A stretch of 45,034 nucleotides of DNA from Candidatus Nanopelagicales bacterium (lineage in GTDB: Bacteria > Actinomycetota > Actinomycetes > Nanopelagicales > Nanopelagicaceae): contig JAURGA010000008.1 of assembly GCA_030834095.1 (NCBI GenBank), forward strand, positions 1 through 45,034. Reading direction: 5' to 3'. The translations under genes and the position numbers were made by a program. Under the pieces are notes generated by a model that did not search any database, had not been told where the DNA came from, and saw nothing but the letters and a program-made list of their open reading frames with translations. Positions within the stretch are counted from its first letter, which is position 1; each line of letters starts with the position of its first letter. Below are positions 16,800 through 24,015 of the stretch, piece after piece.

Positions 16800-18208
16800 T
16801 TATCCTTTACAAAGCTCTCAGAATTTTGAGAGTAACTTGGTGCCATATCGCTAAATCTTGCAAAGTGTAGTTGCGCACTTACAGTGATTGTTCGGGTTGG
16901 TCCATTACGGTGCTTTGCAATAATCAAATCTGCTTCACCAGATCGGTTCTGGCCGTCATACATATCGTCACGGTGGAGAAGAATTACAACGTCAGCATCT
17001 TGTTCGATAGAACCAGATTCACGCAAGTCCGAGAGCATTGGCTTCTTATCGGCACGCTGTTCTGGTGAACGGTTTAACTGTGAAATCGCGATAACTGGAA
17101 CATCTAGTTCCTTCGCCAATAGCTTTAGATTTCTTGAGAATTCAGATACTTCTTGTTGACGGTTCTCAACGCGCTTTCCAGCTGTCATCAACTGCAAATA
17201 ATCGATAACAATTAACTTCAAACCATGACGCTGCTTTAAGCGGCGAGCCTTCGCGCGGATCTCCATCAGTGAGAGGTTTGGTGAATCATCAATAAAAAGC
17301 GGAGCTTGTGAAATTTCGCCCATACGTTTTGCGAGACGGCCCCACTCTTCATCTGTAAGTGCGCCAGAGCGAATATTGTTTAGAGCAACTCTGGCTTCGG
17401 CTGAGAGCATACGCATTGTGATTTCAGAGCGACTCATTTCAAGTGAGAAAATAACTGCTGGGTCGCCATTGTGAATCGATGCATAGCGTGCGATATCAAG
17501 ACCGAGAGTTGATTTACCAACAGCGGGACGCGCAGCTAGAACAATCATGTTTCCTGGGTGTAAGCCATTTGTCAGAGTATCGAGATCTTTAAATCCAGTC
17601 TTAACACCTTCGCCTTTAACGCCATTTGAAATCGCTTCAATTTCATCCAGTGCTGCTGGAAGTAGTTCAGATAATTGAATGTAATCCTCGGTTGTGCGAT
17701 GTTCGGTAACTTGAAAAATTTCTGCTGATGCTTGATCAACCGCATCATCAACCTCGCCTTCGCCGGAATATCCAAGTTGAACAATCTTTGTTCCAGCTTC
17801 AACTAGGCGACGCATGATTGCATGGTCGCGAACAATCTTCGCGTAATAACCAGCATTAGCCGCAGTAGGAACCGAATTAATAAGTGTGTGTAGATAAGGT
17901 GCGCCACCAGCACGAGCGATGTCGCCACGCTTTGTTAATTCAGCTGCAACAGTTACTGGATCAGCGGGTTCGCCACGACCATACAAATCAAGAATTGCAT
18001 CGTAAATCAATTCGTGTGCTGGTCGATAGAAATCGCGTTCGCGAATAATTTCGACTACATCTGCAATTGATTCTTTACTAAGCAACATTCCACCAAGAAC
18101 ACCTTGCTCGGCAATTAAATCTTGTGGTGGCGTACGTTCAAATTCAACTGTTGCTGGAATCCGATTGTTGGAGTTGTTTCCGCGGTTGGGGAGTTCTGCG
18201 ATGCTCAT
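16796..18208 (-). CDS. dnaB: Replicative DNA helicase DnaB
   Basis: This is the hexameric fork helicase. The 470-residue protein has the N-terminal primase-interaction domain (about 25-130, PQDLIAEQGVLGGMLLS) and the RecA-like domain with Walker A AARPAVGKSTLGLD, Walker B LIVIDYLQLM, SREVSEFSR-like QEVSEFSRNLKLLAKEL, and the H4 region LSDLRESGSIEQDADVVI. No intein is present. GGGAGG lies 8 bp before the ATG. The gene follows rplI in the classic rpsF-ssb-rpsR-rplI-dnaB order, but a strong terminator and an array of DnaA-box-like sequences separate it from rplI, implying its own promoter. DciA, the probable helicase loader, is encoded downstream of recF. Confidence 0.97.
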   Translation of the reverse strand: MSIAELPNRGNNSNNRIPATVEFERTPPQDLIAEQGVLGGMLLSKESIADVVEIIRERDFYRPAHELIYDAILDLYGRGEPADPVTVAAELTKRGDIARAGGAPYLHTLINSVPTAANAGYYAKIVRDHAIMRRLVEAGTKIVQLGYSGEGEVDDAVDQASAEIFQVTEHRTTEDYIQLSELLPAALDEIEAISNGVKGEGVKTGFKDLDTLTNGLHPGNMIVLAARPAVGKSTLGLDIARYASIHNGDPAVIFSLEMSRSEITMRMLSAEARVALNNIRSGALTDEEWGRLAKRMGEISQAPLFIDDSPNLSLMEIRAKARRLKQRHGLKLIVIDYLQLMTAGKRVENRQQEVSEFSRNLKLLAKELDVPVIAISQLNRSPEQRADKKPMLSDLRESGSIEQDADVVILLHRDDMYDGQNRSGEADLIIAKHRNGPTRTITVSAQLHFARFSDMAPSYSQNSESFVKDN

Positions 18209-18301
18209 TGATAAAGCCTCCCAAAGACCACTGACAGATAGTTGCCAACGTGCGTAATTTAATGAAGTTGGGGTGAGAGGTGTTAGAAAGTCCGAGATCG
18301 A

Positions 18302-18378
18302 TGTGCGCGAGCATGTGGAGAAGCTGGGAATTGAGGTGGATAACTGGTGGACAGGATGTGCATAACAGGTGGAGAAGT
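18302..18378 (+). promoter_or_regulatory. Array of DnaA-box-like repeats with about 11-bp phasing upstream of dnaB
   Basis: In the rplI-dnaB gap, seven successive units begin at 18302, 18314, 18325, 18335, 18346, 18357 and 18368, all in the same orientation (steps 12, 11, 10, 11, 11, 11). Examples are TGTGGAGAAGC, GGTGGATAACT, GGTGGACAGGA, TGTGCATAACA and GGTGGAGAAGT. They approximate the DnaA box TGTGGATAA with one to several mismatches; the 18325 unit is weak. A further TGTGGGTAA lies at 18422-18430. The array sits about 95-170 bp upstream of the dnaB start, so it may regulate dnaB or titrate DnaA. The rest of the gap (18209-18480) holds a possible dnaB -10 and Shine-Dalgarno. Confidence 0.55.
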
Positions 18379-18480
18379 GCGAGGGTCAACCCTCTTTTAC
18401 GCTCAAATTTGTGTTCAACCCTGTGGGTAAAGATTTATTTCTTCATCTCAATATCTAAGAATATTAAAGAGCATTAAATT

Positions 18481-18513
18481 AAAAAGGCCCGCCTCTTTCG
18501 AGACGGGCCTTTA
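18481..18513 (-). terminator. Intrinsic terminator after rplI
   Basis: On the minus strand AAAGGCCCGTCTC-GAAA-GAGGCGGGCCTTT folds into a 13-bp hairpin with a GAAA loop and one G-T pair, followed by TTAATTTAAT. It lies 13 bp after the rplI stop and separates the ribosomal-protein operon from dnaB. It is the clearest intrinsic terminator in the window. Confidence 0.9.
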
Positions 18514-18526
18514 AATTTTGGAGCTA

Positions 18527-18973
18527 TTAAATAGCTTCAACCGAAATGTTTACGTTGGCAGAAACTTGACCTTGAAGTGAAACCTTCGCGGTGTATTTTC
18601 CAAGCTTCTTGATATGTCCGGCAACCTTTACGCGGTGGCGATCGATATCGAGACCAGTAGCGGCTTTGATGCCTGCTGTGATGTCTTTATCTGTCACTGA
18701 ACCGAATAGAACTCCAGTTGCTCCAGCCTTAGATTTAACAACAATCTCGGCCTTCTCAAGTGTTTCCTTAATCTCTCTTGCGTGATCAAGGTCGCGAATT
18801 TCGCGAGCGCTACGAGCACGACGGATTCCTTCAATCTGCTTTTCGCCACCAAGGCTCCAAGCGATTGCATTGCCGCGAGGCAATAGGAAGTTGCGAGCAA
18901 AACCATCTTTAACGGTTACGACATCGCCAGCTTGGCCTAGACCTGATACTTCACGAGTAAGAATAAGTTTCAT
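18527..18973 (-). CDS. rplI: 50S ribosomal protein L9
   Basis: This 148-residue large-subunit protein binds 23S rRNA near the L1 stalk base. The N-terminal domain shows MKLILTREVSGLGQAGDVVTVKDGFARNFLLPRGNA-type features (residues 1-36), followed by the long connecting helix and a C-terminal domain (about 70-148) with GVLFGSVTDKDI. AGGGGA precedes the ATG at a normal distance. It is last in the rpsF-ssb-rpsR-rplI operon, 12 bp after rpsR, and is followed by a strong intrinsic terminator. Confidence 0.98.
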   Translation of the reverse strand: MKLILTREVSGLGQAGDVVTVKDGFARNFLLPRGNAIAWSLGGEKQIEGIRRARSAREIRDLDHAREIKETLEKAEIVVKSKAGATGVLFGSVTDKDITAGIKAATGLDIDRHRVKVAGHIKKLGKYTAKVSLQGQVSANVNISVEAI

Positions 18974-18985
18974 GGTTTATTCCCC

Positions 18986-19273
18986 TTATCGCGCTGTTGA
19001 GGTGTAAGGCAGAAGTGCCATTTCGCGGGAATTCTTTACCGCGGCAGCAATCTGACGTTGGTGTTGGGTGCATGCACCTGTAACTCGACGAGCACGGATC
19101 TTGCCGCGATCTGAGATGTACTTACGAAGAAGATTGATGTCTTTGTAGTCGATATAAGTTGCCTTATCGCGACAGAAAGAGCATGGCTTCTTCTTAAACT
19201 TCTTCATTGCTGCTGCCGACATCTTGCTTACTTTTGGCTTCGGCTTCAGCGTCTTATTATTTCTTGCGCCCAC
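18986..19273 (-). CDS. rpsR: 30S ribosomal protein S18 with extended N terminus
   Basis: S18 binds S6 on the small-subunit platform. The core PCSFCRDK...[15 protein letters not shown]...[29 protein letters not shown] is textbook, including the cysteines of the zinc-type (C+) form. The 95-residue product has about 30 extra basic residues before the core ([17 protein letters not shown]). GTG at 19273 is supported by AAGGAG seven bases upstream; ATG at codon 18 is possible but has no such site. A hairpin and a 4x8-bp tandem repeat lie between ssb and this gene. Confidence 0.96.
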   Translation of the reverse strand: MGARNNKTLKPKPKVSKMSAAAMKKFKKKPCSFCRDKATYIDYKDINLLRKYISDRGKIRARRVTGACTQHQRQIAAAVKNSREMALLPYTSTAR

Positions 19274-19296
19274 TGTGGTGCTCCTTTTTAGGATGC

Positions 19297-19314
19297 CCCG
19301 TCAATTCTGACGGG
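19297..19314 (-). other. Small perfect hairpin between ssb and rpsR
   Basis: CCCGTCA-GAAT-TGACGGG forms a 7-bp stem with a 4-nt loop in the operon mRNA, 24 nt before the rpsR GTG. There is no T tract, so it is not a classical terminator. It could be an mRNA stability or processing element that sets rpsR levels relative to ssb. Confidence 0.5.
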
Positions 19315-19323
19315 AATGGTTAG

Positions 19324-19355
19324 TTGGATAATTGGATAATTGGATAATTGGATAA
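19324..19355 (+). repeat. Four perfect tandem copies of TTGGATAA
   Basis: The 8-bp unit repeats four times without mismatch at 19324, 19332, 19340 and 19348, in the ssb-rpsR gap starting 5 bp from the ssb stop. The transcribed (minus) sense is TTATCCAA. Such perfect short repeats are prone to copy-number change. Confidence 0.9.
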
Positions 19356-19360
19356 ATTAT

Positions 19361-19867
19361 TTAGAAGGGAGGTTGATCATCGGAACCGGCTGAAGACCAG
19401 CCACCTCCGACAGGAGCTGCAGACCATGGATCTTCAGCTGAAGCAGTTTCAGAGACCGGAGTTGAGAATGAACCGCTGCCACCAGATGCACCCGCAGCGC
19501 GAGTTGTCTTTGTGACCTTTGCTGTTGCATTTCGAAGTGATGGACCAACTTCGTCTACTTCAACTTCGTACACAGTGCGCTTTTCGCCTTCTTTGGTTTC
19601 GTAAGAGCGTTGCTTCAAACGACCAGTAACAATTACACGCATTCCGCGAGTAAGTGACTCTGCAACGTTCTCTGCTGCTTGACGCCAAATATTGCAAGCA
19701 AGAAAGAGGCTGTCGCCATCTTTCCATTCATTTGTGTTCTTATCGAGGTAACGCGGAGTTGAAGCAACCGTGAATTTAGCAACTGCAGCACCGGATGGCG
19801 TGAAGCGCAATTCAGGATCGTTTACAAGATTTCCAACCATTGTGATTGTTGTATCTCCTGCTGCCAT
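19361..19867 (-). CDS. ssb: Single-stranded DNA-binding protein
   Basis: SSB coats single-stranded DNA at the replication fork and recruits partners through its tail. The 168-residue protein has the OB-fold domain (about 1-110: [55 protein letters not shown]), a flexible Gly/Ser/Thr-rich linker and the conserved acidic tip SDDQPPF. It lies between rpsF and rpsR, the usual bacterial arrangement. Confidence 0.98.
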   Translation of the reverse strand: MAAGDTTITMVGNLVNDPELRFTPSGAAVAKFTVASTPRYLDKNTNEWKDGDSLFLACNIWRQAAENVAESLTRGMRVIVTGRLKQRSYETKEGEKRTVYEVEVDEVGPSLRNATAKVTKTTRAAGASGGSGSFSTPVSETASAEDPWSAAPVGGGWSSAGSDDQPPF

Positions 19868-19912
19868 TTTTCTCTCTTCTCTCTTATCTACTTTAGATGC
19901 TTTTTATTTGTT

Positions 19913-20197
19913 TTACTCTGGACGGACAACTTTTGTACGAAGCACTGCTTCGTTCAAATTTAATTGGCGATCAAGTTCTTTAATCGCGTCTGGACCACAG
20001 TGCATATCAACGACAGCGTAAATTCCTTCTGGCTTTTTATTTATTTCGAAGGACATACGACGACGGCCCCAAATGTCGAGCTTGTCGACAGTGCCGCCAC
20101 TTTCCTTGATGATCTTGAGATATGTCTCAAGACTTGGTGCGACTGTGCGTTCTTCTAATTCAGGATCGAGAATGACCATGAGTTCATATCTACGCAT
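19913..20197 (-). CDS. rpsF: 30S ribosomal protein S6
   Basis: S6 forms a heterodimer with S18 on the small-subunit platform. The 94-residue sequence begins [20 protein letters not shown] and contains [21 protein letters not shown], which is diagnostic. It is the first gene of the rpsF-ssb-rpsR-rplI operon. Its leader can fold into a hairpin that pairs the AGGAGG ribosome site, consistent with S6:S18 feedback known for other bacteria. Confidence 0.98.
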   Translation of the reverse strand: MRRYELMVILDPELEERTVAPSLETYLKIIKESGGTVDKLDIWGRRRMSFEINKKPEGIYAVVDMHCGPDAIKELDRQLNLNEAVLRTKVVRPE

Positions 20198-20204
20198 AAG
20201 TTAA

Positions 20205-20254
20205 CCCCACCTCCTCTGGACTAAAGCGGCCACGGAATTTCCGCGGCAGGAGGG
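20205..20254 (-). promoter_or_regulatory. rpsF 5' leader hairpin burying the ribosome-binding site
   Basis: On the minus strand CCCTCCT (about 20254-20249) can pair with the purine-rich AGGAGG ribosome site (20215-20210). The region between forms a strong inner stem GCCGCGG/CCGTGGC (20247-20229). This nested structure would limit rpsF translation until opened. Many bacteria have an S6:S18-binding leader here; whether this RNA contains the CCG recognition geometry of that family cannot be decided by eye. The remainder of the gap (20255-20302) shows no clear promoter. Confidence 0.5.
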
Positions 20255-20302
20255 TTATTGCTCCTTCGCGAAATCCACGGGTGTGGCTCTCTTGAAGGAA
20301 GG

Positions 20303-21502
20303 CTAAGCGTAACCCTGTCCGACGCCAGATAAAAATTCAAGGTTCTGTGGGCCAAATTTTGGTGTGGACCTACGCATAAGGCGCAGGCAGAACCAGGTCA
20401 GAGCCCCAACTCGAAGCACAATGGCGACCGCATAGGCCCAGGCGGGAATAGCGAAGTTGGTGCCCGAGACTTCCGCCAAGTATTGCCAGATTGCAAAGTG
20501 ATAAATCAATTCCGCAAATTGCCAGACCCAGAAATCGAAACGATCTCTTTTATCTATCATTGCAAGAATTGCGAGCGGTGTTAACCATAGAACATATTGC
20601 GGTGAATAAACCTTGCTTGCAGTTACAAATATCGCAACAATAAAAAAGGCGATTGTGGCCAACTTTGGAACTTCGGGGATTCCATAAACAAATAATATGA
20701 AGGCAAGTGCTCCCACTGCAAACACGATAAGTGAAACCAAATTTAAATGCCTAATTTCTAATCCAAAAATCTCAAGTGCGTGCCAGATTGATCCCCAATC
20801 TGCCGCTCTCTCGGAATTTAACTTAAAGAATCTAAGCCATCCAGTTGGTGTCGTAATTATGAATGGCAAATTAATTAGCAACCAAGTTAGCGCTGTGATG
20901 GCAGAGTAGACAACCAGCTCTCTAATTTTTGATTTTCTAAAGAGAATTAAGGCGATTGGTAATAACAAAACTATCGGAAAGAATTTGGTTGCGATCGACA
21001 ACCCCAGTGCTATTGCACTCTTATTGTATTTTCTAACATCAAAGTAATAAATTGCGGCGAGCGCGCTTATCACTGCCCAAATATCCCAATTTATATATAA
21101 GGATGCGACAACTGCCGGCGCAATTGGAAGTAGATACCAGAGCTCTGGCTTTAATTTCTTCAGGAAAACTACTGTTGCAATAAAGAGCAGTCCAACTAGC
21201 AGAGCATTGATGTCAAAATAATTTACAAATTTATCTTCACCATCTCCAACTAAGAAGGAGGTTACCCACATGATCAGACCAGTTACTGGTGGATACTCGA
21301 CTGCGTTGGTCGCGCTGCTGTATGGCCAACTATTTGTTATTAATCCACGCGCACCGAAGAGTGCTGGAAAATCTGAATAACAAGCGTGAATGTAATCACC
21401 GGGGGGCGTCCACCCATTTGATCTGCAGTAATCAAATTTAATAAATGAAAGCAGGGCTGCGATGATTGCGAGAAGAACTGCGCTCTTCGCAATTAATTTC
21501 AT
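20303..21502 (-). CDS. GT87-family (DUF2029-like) integral membrane glycosyltransferase
   Basis: The 399-residue protein with about ten membrane segments resembles polyprenyl-phosphate-mannose-dependent alpha-mannosyltransferases and the Rv0051-type protein of Mycobacterium. Features include an acidic loop after helix 1 (GDYIHACYSDFPALF), the aromatic-rich NSWPYSSATNAVEYPPVTGLI segment (residues about 57-77, where NAVEYPP is characteristic), YINWDIWAVI and KFFPIVLLLP. Donor and acceptor are not deducible. Its ATG overlaps the ponA stop by 4 bp, and the order DUF5318-ponA-GT87-rpsF matches Mycobacterium, suggesting a role linked to envelope growth. Confidence 0.85.
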   Translation of the reverse strand: MKLIAKSAVLLAIIAALLSFIKFDYCRSNGWTPPGDYIHACYSDFPALFGARGLITNSWPYSSATNAVEYPPVTGLIMWVTSFLVGDGEDKFVNYFDINALLVGLLFIATVVFLKKLKPELWYLLPIAPAVVASLYINWDIWAVISALAAIYYFDVRKYNKSAIALGLSIATKFFPIVLLLPIALILFRKSKIRELVVYSAITALTWLLINLPFIITTPTGWLRFFKLNSERAADWGSIWHALEIFGLEIRHLNLVSLIVFAVGALAFILFVYGIPEVPKLATIAFFIVAIFVTASKVYSPQYVLWLTPLAILAMIDKRDRFDFWVWQFAELIYHFAIWQYLAEVSGTNFAIPAWAYAVAIVLRVGALTWFCLRLMRRSTPKFGPQNLEFLSGVGQGYA

Positions 21503-23472
21503 TGCCTTGCTGCGAGTTTCTTCTTCTTAGTAGCCCCAGATTCATACTTCCCGGCAAGCTCTGGATCAAGAGTTGGAACTGCATCCAAATATGAAACTGG
21601 ATCAGCGCCGCCGACATATGCGGGCTCTGGGAATTGGGTTGCCGGCATTCCCCTTTGAGCAAGCTTTGTATATGTGTTCCAAACTTGTGCCGGGAAGGAT
21701 CCGCCAGTAAATGCGAAATTTCCACCAATTCCATTTAGTGATTGGGTTGCATTATCCATAAACATTGTGACTGTTGTTGCAAACTCTGGGGTGTAACCAT
21801 TGAACCAAGCTGATGCATTGTCAGTTGTTGTTCCAGTCTTTCCGGCTATCGGCCTGCCCACACCTCTTGCTGCCGCAACACCAGTTCCAGATTTTGTACC
21901 TTGGGAGAGTGCGTAAGTTAAATCTGCCATTACATCAGGTTGAAATACTTGCTGGGCTTGAATTTTTCCTTCATAGAGAACACCCTTGTTTGATCCCAAA
22001 ACTTCTTTAATTAGAAACGGGGTTGCATAAATCCCATTCGCGGCAAAAGTTGCATATGCCGCAGCTATATCAATTACGTGAGGTGATGAAACACCGAGAG
22101 ATATCGATGGGGTTGGCATGAGTGCAACTGAATTAGGAATTCCTGCACGTCTTGCAACATCAACAATATTTTCAAGTCCTGCTGCGATTCCAAGTGGTAC
22201 ATAAACTGTGTTTATCGAATGCGCAGTTGCATAGGCTAAATCGATTTCGCCTTCCTGCTCATTGTTGTAATTAAAGACTGGATATGGCTTACCTAAATCG
22301 TCAAATACTTGCGGGGAGCTTCCGCTCCAGACAGATGAAAGTGGAATTCCTTGCTCTAGGGCTGCGACTAATGCAAATGGTTTAAAGCTAGATCCGGCTT
22401 GGGTAATTGATTGAGTAGCACCATTTAATTGTTTTACTAAGTAATCTTTTCCACCGTAAAGGGCAACAATTTCACCAGTACCTGGCCTGATTGAAACTAG
22501 AGCTTGATTAAAATTCTCAGGGGTGTTCTTTGGACCGCGTGCATCCATAGCCCGTACCGCCGCTACTTGGTTTTTGCGTAGAAGCGTTGTTTTAATTACA
22601 TATCCGCCAGTTTGCAATTGTGACTCTGTAAATCCTAATTTTTCTAATTCCCGAACTACCCAAGACATTACATAACCTTTAGGACCAGCAAGCGCTCCTG
22701 CGGTTACACGTTCCCGAATTACTGGATAATTTAATTTTGCCGCAGCATCAGTGGCCAACCATTCCTTTGAAACCATTCCATCTATTACATATTGCCAACG
22801 CGCCTTTAACCTTGCAGTGTTCTCTTTACTGTATGAAGGATCGTAATAACCTGGTGAGCGTAGAATGCTTGCTAATATCGCAGCTTCTGAAATTGATATT
22901 TGGCTTACGCTCTTGCTGAAATAAACTTCAGAAGCAGTTTGAATTCCATATGAACCACGACCAAAATAAATTGTATTTAAATAACTCTCTAAGATGTCAT
23001 CTTTTGACATCTGGTTCTGCAGCTTCATCGCAATAATAAGTTCTTTTACTTTTCTCGTGATAGTTCGCTCTGGTGTTAGAAATGCAGTTTTTGCATATTG
23101 TTGGGTAATCGTTGACCCGCCTTGGGAATTTAGCGAACCAGATTTCAAGTTATTAAAAAATGCGCGGGCGATTCCCACTGGGCTTACTGCGCTCTGAGTA
23201 TAGAAATTACGATCTTCTGCTGCCATTACAGCTTGACGAACATGAATTGGAATATTTGCAAGCTTTACAACAGTACGATTTTCCGAACCTAGTCGACCGA
23301 TTTCCTTTCCATTTGCATATTGAATAATTGTTGACTGACTATTAACAAATGCATTGGGATCAGGAATGCTTACAGCAAAGTAGGCATAGGCAAATCCGAG
23401 AATTCCAAGGATAAAACCGCTCCCAATAGTGAAAACACCTATTTTGAATAGTTTTCCCTGCAAAATCTTCAT
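21499..23472 (-). CDS. ponA: Bifunctional class A penicillin-binding protein
   Basis: The protein polymerises and cross-links peptidoglycan outside the membrane. It has 657 residues with an N-terminal anchor helix (about 10-33). The GT51 transglycosylase domain has catalytic Glu in AAEDRNFY, QGGSTITQQYAK, RKVKELIIAMKL and ESYLNTIYFGRGSYGIQ. The transpeptidase domain has SxxK as GSSFKPF, SxN as SIN in AHSINTVY and KTG in AGKTGTT. All catalytic motifs are intact. It is shorter than mycobacterial PonA1 and has no PASTA domain. It overlaps the GT87 gene by 4 bp and follows DUF5318 by 29 bp. Confidence 0.97.
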   Translation of the reverse strand: MKILQGKLFKIGVFTIGSGFILGILGFAYAYFAVSIPDPNAFVNSQSTIIQYANGKEIGRLGSENRTVVKLANIPIHVRQAVMAAEDRNFYTQSAVSPVGIARAFFNNLKSGSLNSQGGSTITQQYAKTAFLTPERTITRKVKELIIAMKLQNQMSKDDILESYLNTIYFGRGSYGIQTASEVYFSKSVSQISISEAAILASILRSPGYYDPSYSKENTARLKARWQYVIDGMVSKEWLATDAAAKLNYPVIRERVTAGALAGPKGYVMSWVVRELEKLGFTESQLQTGGYVIKTTLLRKNQVAAVRAMDARGPKNTPENFNQALVSIRPGTGEIVALYGGKDYLVKQLNGATQSITQAGSSFKPFALVAALEQGIPLSSVWSGSSPQVFDDLGKPYPVFNYNNEQEGEIDLAYATAHSINTVYVPLGIAAGLENIVDVARRAGIPNSVALMPTPSISLGVSSPHVIDIAAAYATFAANGIYATPFLIKEVLGSNKGVLYEGKIQAQQVFQPDVMADLTYALSQGTKSGTGVAAARGVGRPIAGKTGTTTDNASAWFNGYTPEFATTVTMFMDNATQSLNGIGGNFAFTGGSFPAQVWNTYTKLAQRGMPATQFPEPAYVGGADPVSYLDAVPTLDPELAGKYESGATKKKKLAARQ

Positions 23473-23501
23473 TACTTAAGGCTACCTTCCAAATCTTAAA
23501 A

Positions 23502-23972
23502 TTAACGACCTCTTAGGGATTTCTCGTGAAGATGCCAGCTCTTTAATTCACGGGCTGGTTTCCAATCGTCATCTTCAAGGGTGTGCGCCTTTCGTGGCGC
23601 TTTTCGAGTTCGACCATCTCCCAACAGGAATGAATAAATAAGGTGGTTCCACCCGCACTCTAAACAAACCTCGACGGTATAAACCCGGAATTCACCATAT
23701 TCATTCTGCATCTCATCTAATTCGGGTAGGGATTTAATCCGCCCTGAATATTGGCCAAGTTGATCCCCAAATGCGTATCGCAATTCTCGAATCTCTACTT
23801 TTTTACAGACCGGACAAGGTCTGGTGGTAATTTCACCATGATGCTTTGCTGCGCGCTTTAAATATGGATCCGCATCACATGCATCCATTGCGGAAGATGA
23901 ACCACGGAAGAGTGCAAGCAAGGTTGAGCGACGATCAAGTGAATAATCGATGTTATCTCGGCGCGACCACAT
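23502..23972 (-). CDS. DUF5318 family zinc-ribbon-like protein
   Basis: This 156-residue actinobacterial protein of unknown function matches the Rv0049 type, which likewise precedes ponA1 in Mycobacterium. The conserved core is NIDYSLDRRSTLLALFRG, DACDADPYLKRAAKHHGE, a first CPVC pair and a second CLEC pair (CxxC...CxxCGWNH) that could bind zinc, and LIYSFLLGDG. ATG at 23972 matches the family's N terminus; a longer reading frame extends to 24155 but runs through the divergent transporter's 5' end. TATTCT 8 nt upstream suggests leaderless transcription. Confidence 0.88.
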   Translation of the reverse strand: MWSRRDNIDYSLDRRSTLLALFRGSSSAMDACDADPYLKRAAKHHGEITTRPCPVCKKVEIRELRYAFGDQLGQYSGRIKSLPELDEMQNEYGEFRVYTVEVCLECGWNHLIYSFLLGDGRTRKAPRKAHTLEDDDWKPARELKSWHLHEKSLRGR

Positions 23973-23980
23973 AATGGCTA

Positions 23981-23986
23981 AGAATA
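23981..23986 (-). promoter_or_regulatory. Candidate leaderless -10 box of the DUF5318 gene
   Basis: TATTCT on the minus strand lies 8 nt before ATG 23972. It shares the 43-bp gap with the divergent MFS promoter. Confidence 0.45.
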
Positions 23987-24002
23987 ATCCAACTTTGGTG
24001 AT

Positions 24003-24008
24003 TACGCT
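24003..24008 (+). promoter_or_regulatory. Candidate leaderless -10 box of the MFS transporter gene
   Basis: TACGCT lies 7 nt before ATG 24016. It is the main reason for preferring that start over ATG 23974 or 23950. Confidence 0.45.
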
Positions 24009-24015
24009 TTGCGCT

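Noticed and set aside
19324-19355. CRISPR-like repeat array
   Set aside because: The units are 8 bp and contiguous with no spacers, so this is a simple tandem repeat. No cas genes occur in the window.
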